A stretch of 34,126 nucleotides of DNA from positions 1 through 34,126 of the IMG/VR virus record IMGVR_UViG_3300012017_001120. One strand, given 5' to 3'. The position numbers and the translations under genes were made by a program. Under the pieces are notes generated by a model. It had not been told where the DNA came from, did not search any database, and saw only the letters and a list, made by a program, of their open reading frames with translations. Shown in pieces: positions 30,501 to 34,126 of the stretch (its first letter is position 1; each line of letters opens with the position of its first letter). This DNA comes from a virus.

Positions 30501-33500
30501 CTGCTTTAAGTAAAGAAAAAAATGATAGAATAGCTGAAATAAATACAAGGCTAGAGGAGCTACCTTCTCTTGTACAAGAAGATAACTTAGCAGATAGAGC
30601 GAGTGATATAGAATATGCTCTTGGAAGAGGAAGAGGGAAATCAAAAACCGTAAGGATTGATGGTAAAAGGGTAAGTAGAGAAGAAGCAGAGACAGAGTTA
30701 CAAACAATAATCACTAAAATAGAAGAAAATGCCATTCAAAAGCAAACAGCAAGTGAAGTACTTGTACAGCCAACAACCACAATTGGCGAAGAAGTGGTCC
30801 AAGGAGAACCCCAAACAGAACTTGAAGTCATTACCAAAGAAGGTGAAGCCCAAGAACAAAGGTTCAAGGATAAAGAATATTTAACAGCTGAAGAGACATT
30901 AAATTTTAGCATAAATAACGCTAAGGAAAACATAGAAAATAGAATATTAAGATTTCAAAAATCAGAACACCCCTCAAGCGAAGATTGGGTAAAGTCGGAG
31001 AAAGAAGAATTGAATCAGTTAAACGAAAACCCATTAGCATATTTTGAATCTAAATTACAGCAAGCTAATGAAAGAACTACACCTTGGGTAGAAGAAATAG
31101 AGCATTTTGAAATGATTATTAATGAGTTCAAAGCCGTAGAAAATGCTCAAGCCGCACCAACACAAGAATTAGCTCCTGTAACGCAAGAATTGGTCTTAGA
31201 GGAGGTAACACCACAACCTAAGAAATTAACTATAAGAGAGGAGATGTCACTTGCAGCTGAAAAAGCTCAAGGGAAAAAGGGTAAAGCGCCTAGGGCAGCT
31301 AGAGTGCGAAAAGCACCTGTAGTAACAGCACCTGCTCTTGAAGTTGAAGCGGCACCAATTGTTGTAGAGCCTACACAGGAAGCTGTAGTAGCACCTGTAG
31401 TAACGGCACCTGTAACTGAGGCTAAGGAAGGCGCACCTACTAAGTTTTCGTGGGATAAAATTAAGGAGTATACGAGTGAAGTAATTAGAAGCATGAGACA
31501 ACTTCAATTTTCTAAATTAAACCCTTTAATTGAACTTAAAAAACCAAGCGCAGCTCAAATAATAGAGATAAAAGCTCTTCAAGCAAAAATAAAATCTGCA
31601 GATGCAGTATTAAATGCTAGAGAAAATAAAATAAAAGAGGACGAGAAGAAAGCTGAGAAGGGAGAGCCTACTGATAAAAGCCCAAGGGTAAGTGGTGTCG
31701 ACCAAAATGGTAAGCCTGCTGAGTTTGTTGTAGTTGTTAATGAAAAGAAACAAACAGCAAAAGTACAGCTTAAAAAAAGAGGAGACTCAGAATTAGCAAG
31801 GCAAAAAATAGAGTCTGATTTGAAAATACAAACTGACGATAAAGGAAGAAAGTTTGTTGAGACTCAAAATAAATCAAGGGTCTATATTGATGAGAAAGTT
31901 ACACCACCTAAAGCTGAGGTTAAAGCTAAAGTTAAAACTGAAGCTCCTGTGGTTGAAGCCAAGAAAGAGTTCATTATAGATGGCAAAGAATATACTGAAG
32001 AAGAGGCTATAGAAATAAGTCAAAATAATTATAGAATCCCTAATTACGGAAGTAAAATGGAGTACAATGGTAGCAACCCTCAAGCTAAAGAATTTGTAAA
32101 TAATTATAATAGAAATTCAAGCCCATACTTTAGAGATGGAAGATTAAAAGGAGAGTATATGAAAGGAAAACTTTCAGAAGCTCTTGGAAGTATGAGTTTT
32201 AGAAAATTTGGTAATTTATATAGAAAACATATAGACCCTTATTTTAGCAGGGCTAATAATGAAAAATCAGTTGGAGGCGTGGTAGATAATAATTTTAGAT
32301 TTGAAGACTTAGCAACATATATTATAGGCGATTCTAATCCTGATACTTTTGAAGAAGCAGATTTCAGAGCATTTGCTAAAGAAGCAGGTATTGAGATTCC
32401 TGCAGCACCTGTAACTGAGGTTAAAGTAGAAGCTCCAAAGGCTAAACCTGTGGCTGAAGTTAAAGTAGAAGCTCCAAAGGTTGAGCCTGTTGTTGAACCT
32501 AAAGCAGAACCTGTTAAGACAACTGCTACAAATACTGAAGCTGATATAGAAAATGAAAGAGCAGCAGAATTAAAATCTAAAGGAGTAGATAGATTTTTTC
32601 CTGAAGAAATAAATGAAACTGCTAAACAAATTGAAGAAAGGGAAAAAAAACAAAAAATTCAAGATGAAATTAATGAGAGATATGATTCAAAATTAGCTGC
32701 TTTAGATACTCAAGCAAAAACAGAAACTACAAAAAAGCCAACGGCAAAAGCTGAACCTGTAGTTTTAAATTTTAATGTGAAATCTACTACTAGAAATGGA
32801 ATGGAAACTATTATCACTGATGACAATTCTTTAAGGATGGGTGATGAAGGTCAAGAGTTAAGTAAATTAAGAAGATATGGTAAAACTAAGCACTATATTA
32901 ATGATGGTATACTTGGTGTTATAATTGAAGGGTTTTCCATGGATGGAAGAGAGGGAGGACGTACCATTGTAAATGTTAAAGTTCCAAATGGTTTTAATGA
33001 AACTATTTTTGAAGAGCTTGTAAAAGGAATTAATTATCCTGCTATGACTACAGTTGCAGAAACAGAAAGAGTATTAGCAGAAATTAAAGATGCAATTCAA
33101 AAATCAATAATTGCTCCCGCTCCCGCTACTCAAGCAACAACAGAAACTACAAAAAAATCAACAGTAACGACTGAAGATAGAATGGGTGTTATTACTAGCA
33201 TAAAAAAAGATATAGAAAAAACAACTGAAGAAATAAAAAAAGCAAGAGCAGAAGCTAGAAAAGCTGTAAATGAAATTGAAGCAAAAATTCTTGATACTAA
33301 AAATGAAAATAAAAAAGAAGAGTTACAATTTGATATAGAAGAGATTGAAACTCAACTTGAAGAAGACCTAGAGGGACTTAAAGATGACTTAGACCGCCAA
33401 ATAGGAATGTTGAAAGAAGAAGTTGAGTCACTTAAAGATTTAGACCTTGAAAAACCTGAGAATAAAAAGACACTATTAAGTTATATAGATGGTGCTATTG

Positions 33501-34126
33501 CTGCACTCAATAGTTTAAATAAACTAACATACGCAAAACTTGATGCAGGAGTTACAGTAGGAATATTGAAGGCTATTTTAAAGGGAATACGTGCAGGAGT
33601 TGTTGCAGGTAAAACATTTAATACTGCTGTTAGAGCAATGGCAACTAAATATAAAAATGAGCATAAAAATGAAAATATAACTATTGATGAGTTTATTGAA
33701 GAAATTAATGATTATTTAGATTCAACGTATGTTGACCCACAAGCTGATGAAGAGTCATTAGATAAAGATATTGATAAATTTACTACTGAAATTAAAAATG
33801 CAATAAGACAAGCTCAATCACAATCAAAAACCTTAAGAGAAAAAGCAGCTGCTAAAATTAAGGACATGCTCAAGGGTAAGTTTAAAAGTATATCAGCTGT
33901 TCACATGAGGTCAATTATGACAAGGCTTGTTAGTGTTAACGTGGAGAATCAAACTCAGTATGATAAGTTCTTAGAATACGTTGAGAAAGTAATTGAGATT
34001 ACAAACTATGATGCCAAGGTTAGAGAAGCAAATGTTAAAAGGAAAAAAGCTAAAGACAATACAATAGGCAATAACCCAAAACTTGGGGACCTTTCCCTTG
34101 ACTTGCTTGGTTCACTGTCACGAATG
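27590..34126 (+). CDS. Giant multidomain internal virion/ejection protein (partial, runs off the window)
   Basis: An unbroken frame starts at 27590 (MNDDAINDAYQMFSQGGYNG) and is open for 2179 codons to the last base, so the C-terminus is missing. Residues about 5-58 hold two copies of an AYxxFxxGGYxxxxxxFxxL repeat. Residues 662-701, 720-741 and 853-880 are hydrophobic and could enter a membrane (ALVGVAASLPSMLTRAIPVV, AFIAVPYAAVMGYLENLGI). Segments from about 1170-1290 and 1600-1750 are Ala/Pro/Glu/Val/Lys linkers. Residues about 1863-1965 are a long coiled coil, and 1968-2015 a Gly/Ala-rich helical segment (LKAILKGIRAGVVAGKTFN). Size, membrane segments and position third in the ejection set fit a T7 gp16-like role. 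No lysozyme, protease or RNA-polymerase DxDGD motif is seen in the visible part. Enzymatic domains may lie beyond the end. Confidence 0.7.
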   Translation, partial: MNDDAINDAYQMFSQGGYNGSIDNFKQLIASNPNALNDSYEIFKSGGYSDDIESFKTLMGVSNSFSNPFIKKKSPGGVSISADGSSESQGSESFMSMMGDIATKQIAEDKEKAKQLQATGFRKEMKDAEAIELSGKEQPLSKIYDEYDDFFNTKNQQATGVEAFIKSKARPKGRNDYNENVSFDLGLGIAVNDTRYRVKDGFWERLVQGDSKYEKITNASSISALNKRYDRDLSTDVAPIEVKPSVIDPFLIVNSDFLSKTEEDAQTVLENKFGDMGFEFKQAGAFTDYITVTPRNGADPMTFSFDEKSGDEAVRLQSFLRNNASAEKENYASTSNILNFVANNENPYGLDGYKKLFKDLTYLQKKEEITRRQKESAGFEFDDLSGIAGFAMGLIYDTEENKSKLAESAKKMQDELYNSEEYKLFKNEESKFEQQLEDRYSLLLDDYEIKQRNGDYEGARKAKLAIESGFSRNVIGDNITNLSNSQYDLMSAKNNLVAKETKLREQASKGLITQEQFDIGAEAILVESKKLAISAESVNSNQKKMNALAGMYMLEKAKYGNFGSNLWNSFVIGTDEVISAANYIRGSVDMRNMIGEEAKIGAQSRIITPQQKKYYEDKGYSEEEVKNILYNKAELSAIKANKKAVIERFGSDLTTEESKSKLGFVQNALVGVAASLPSMLTRAIPVVGQVAAFASMANMSYNAIEEEMLSDPDFETTTKGERAFIAVPYAAVMGYLENLGISKMTKGKSAILGKYILGNMAKALPKKMGREAVENIVNKEVKSLVGKGVLKVVAGGLAEGETGAMQTLFADIGMKKAYNSIRAAYTGEDLTELTGGEAFGTPQSFSEGALAVGEGALAEAIGGFAMSTVMVGAQGLATGKISLYNKDDLKFFEDFSSDEQFKKIIVTDLKTKMLEGTMTKSEAQAALNDIDLVAGVFNSIDENLPQGAKIEAFNLINEKRRLLIEIEGKDPALSKEKNDRIAEINTRLEELPSLVQEDNLADRASDIEYALGRGRGKSKTVRIDGKRVSREEAETELQTIITKIEENAIQKQTASEVLVQPTTTIGEEVVQGEPQTELEVITKEGEAQEQRFKDKEYLTAEETLNFSINNAKENIENRILRFQKSEHPSSEDWVKSEKEELNQLNENPLAYFESKLQQANERTTPWVEEIEHFEMIINEFKAVENAQAAPTQELAPVTQELVLEEVTPQPKKLTIREEMSLAAEKAQGKKGKAPRAARVRKAPVVTAPALEVEAAPIVVEPTQEAVVAPVVTAPVTEAKEGAPTKFSWDKIKEYTSEVIRSMRQLQFSKLNPLIELKKPSAAQIIEIKALQAKIKSADAVLNARENKIKEDEKKAEKGEPTDKSPRVSGVDQNGKPAEFVVVVNEKKQTAKVQLKKRGDSELARQKIESDLKIQTDDKGRKFVETQNKSRVYIDEKVTPPKAEVKAKVKTEAPVVEAKKEFIIDGKEYTEEEAIEISQNNYRIPNYGSKMEYNGSNPQAKEFVNNYNRNSSPYFRDGRLKGEYMKGKLSEALGSMSFRKFGNLYRKHIDPYFSRANNEKSVGGVVDNNFRFEDLATYIIGDSNPDTFEEADFRAFAKEAGIEIPAAPVTEVKVEAPKAKPVAEVKVEAPKVEPVVEPKAEPVKTTATNTEADIENERAAELKSKGVDRFFPEEINETAKQIEEREKKQKIQDEINERYDSKLAALDTQAKTETTKKPTAKAEPVVLNFNVKSTTRNGMETIITDDNSLRMGDEGQELSKLRRYGKTKHYINDGILGVIIEGFSMDGREGGRTIVNVKVPNGFNETIFEELVKGINYPAMTTVAETERVLAEIKDAIQKSIIAPAPATQATTETTKKSTVTTEDRMGVITSIKKDIEKTTEEIKKARAEARKAVNEIEAKILDTKNENKKEELQFDIEEIETQLEEDLEGLKDDLDRQIGMLKEEVESLKDLDLEKPENKKTLLSYIDGAIAALNSLNKLTYAKLDAGVTVGILKAILKGIRAGVVAGKTFNTAVRAMATKYKNEHKNENITIDEFIEEINDYLDSTYVDPQADEESLDKDIDKFTTEIKNAIRQAQSQSKTLREKAAAKIKDMLKGKFKSISAVHMRSIMTRLVSVNVENQTQYDKFLEYVEKVIEITNYDAKVREANVKRKKAKDNTIGNNPKLGDLSLDLLGSLSRM
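32420..32480 (+). repeat. 22-base direct repeat in a linker of the giant protein
   Basis: The 22-base sequence starting GTTAAAGTAGAAGCTCC occurs at 32420-32441 and 32459-32480, 39 bases apart and in frame. It encodes EVKVEAPK twice, followed by a third degenerate unit (EPKAEPV). It is a Lys/Glu/Pro linker repeat that can grow or shrink by recombination. Confidence 0.7.

Noticed and set aside
29584-32083. Minus-strand open frames of 65-121 codons beneath the giant gene
   Set aside because: The plus-strand frame is continuous from 27590 to the window end and has coherent domains. The minus-strand products are hydrophobic, low-complexity shadows with no promoter or leader.
1-34126. tRNA genes, insertion sequences, integrase or attachment sites
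   Set aside because: I saw no cloverleaf-like GC-rich stems with CCA-type ends, no transposase or integrase motifs, and no long terminal repeats in this window. A covariance-model scan would be needed to exclude tRNAs formally.

Overview
The window is one uninterrupted, AT-rich, all-plus-strand block of structural and lysis genes from a tailed phage of a Bacteroidota host, most likely a flavobacterium. Four observations support the host call. Gene starts lack Shine-Dalgarno sequences and instead have A-rich leaders. Promoter-like boxes match the Bacteroidota -7 consensus TAnnTTTG. Several proteins carry motifs I associate with Bacteroidota phages, such as the tail stabilisation N-terminus (GKMNKTFDERVVPNGEYIDA) and the deviant terminase motif RRSGFSF. 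Genes are packed with ATGA or TAATG overlaps. No tape-measure, tube or sheath gene is seen, and an internal-virion (ejection) gene set is present, so a short-tailed, podovirus-like particle, possibly crAss-like or related, is my inference.

Layout. 1-7243: the end of an upstream gene, then two tandem collagen-like fibre genes with related promoters and anchors, two tiny basic genes, a beta-rich virion protein, a translationally coupled lysis cassette (small membrane proteins, holin, YkuD-like cell-wall enzyme, two basic proteins, unimolecular-spanin-like lipoprotein), a coiled-coil protein, and a third collagen-like fibre. 7247-10545: packaging and assembly, with a conserved small protein, a protein that looks like a duplicated GroES fold, a small-terminase candidate and the large terminase. 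10542-16865: portal, scaffold, major capsid protein with a strong terminator, and two virion-associated proteins ending in a second terminator. 16945-25156: connector and tail proteins, including a 1763-residue tail stabilisation protein with a cysteine-rich repeated C-terminus. 25206-34126: three ejection-type proteins, the last (at least 2179 residues) running off the window end.

How it fits together. The terminase loads DNA through the portal into a capsid built on the scaffold. The connector and stabilisation proteins close the head and form the short tail. The collagen-like fibres, with carbohydrate-binding-like modules, would contact the host surface. The three internal proteins would be ejected ahead of DNA. 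The coupled lysis genes would open the inner membrane, wall and outer membrane. The TAnnTTTG boxes divide the block into probable late transcription units. All function calls come from reading motifs and context; no database search was run.
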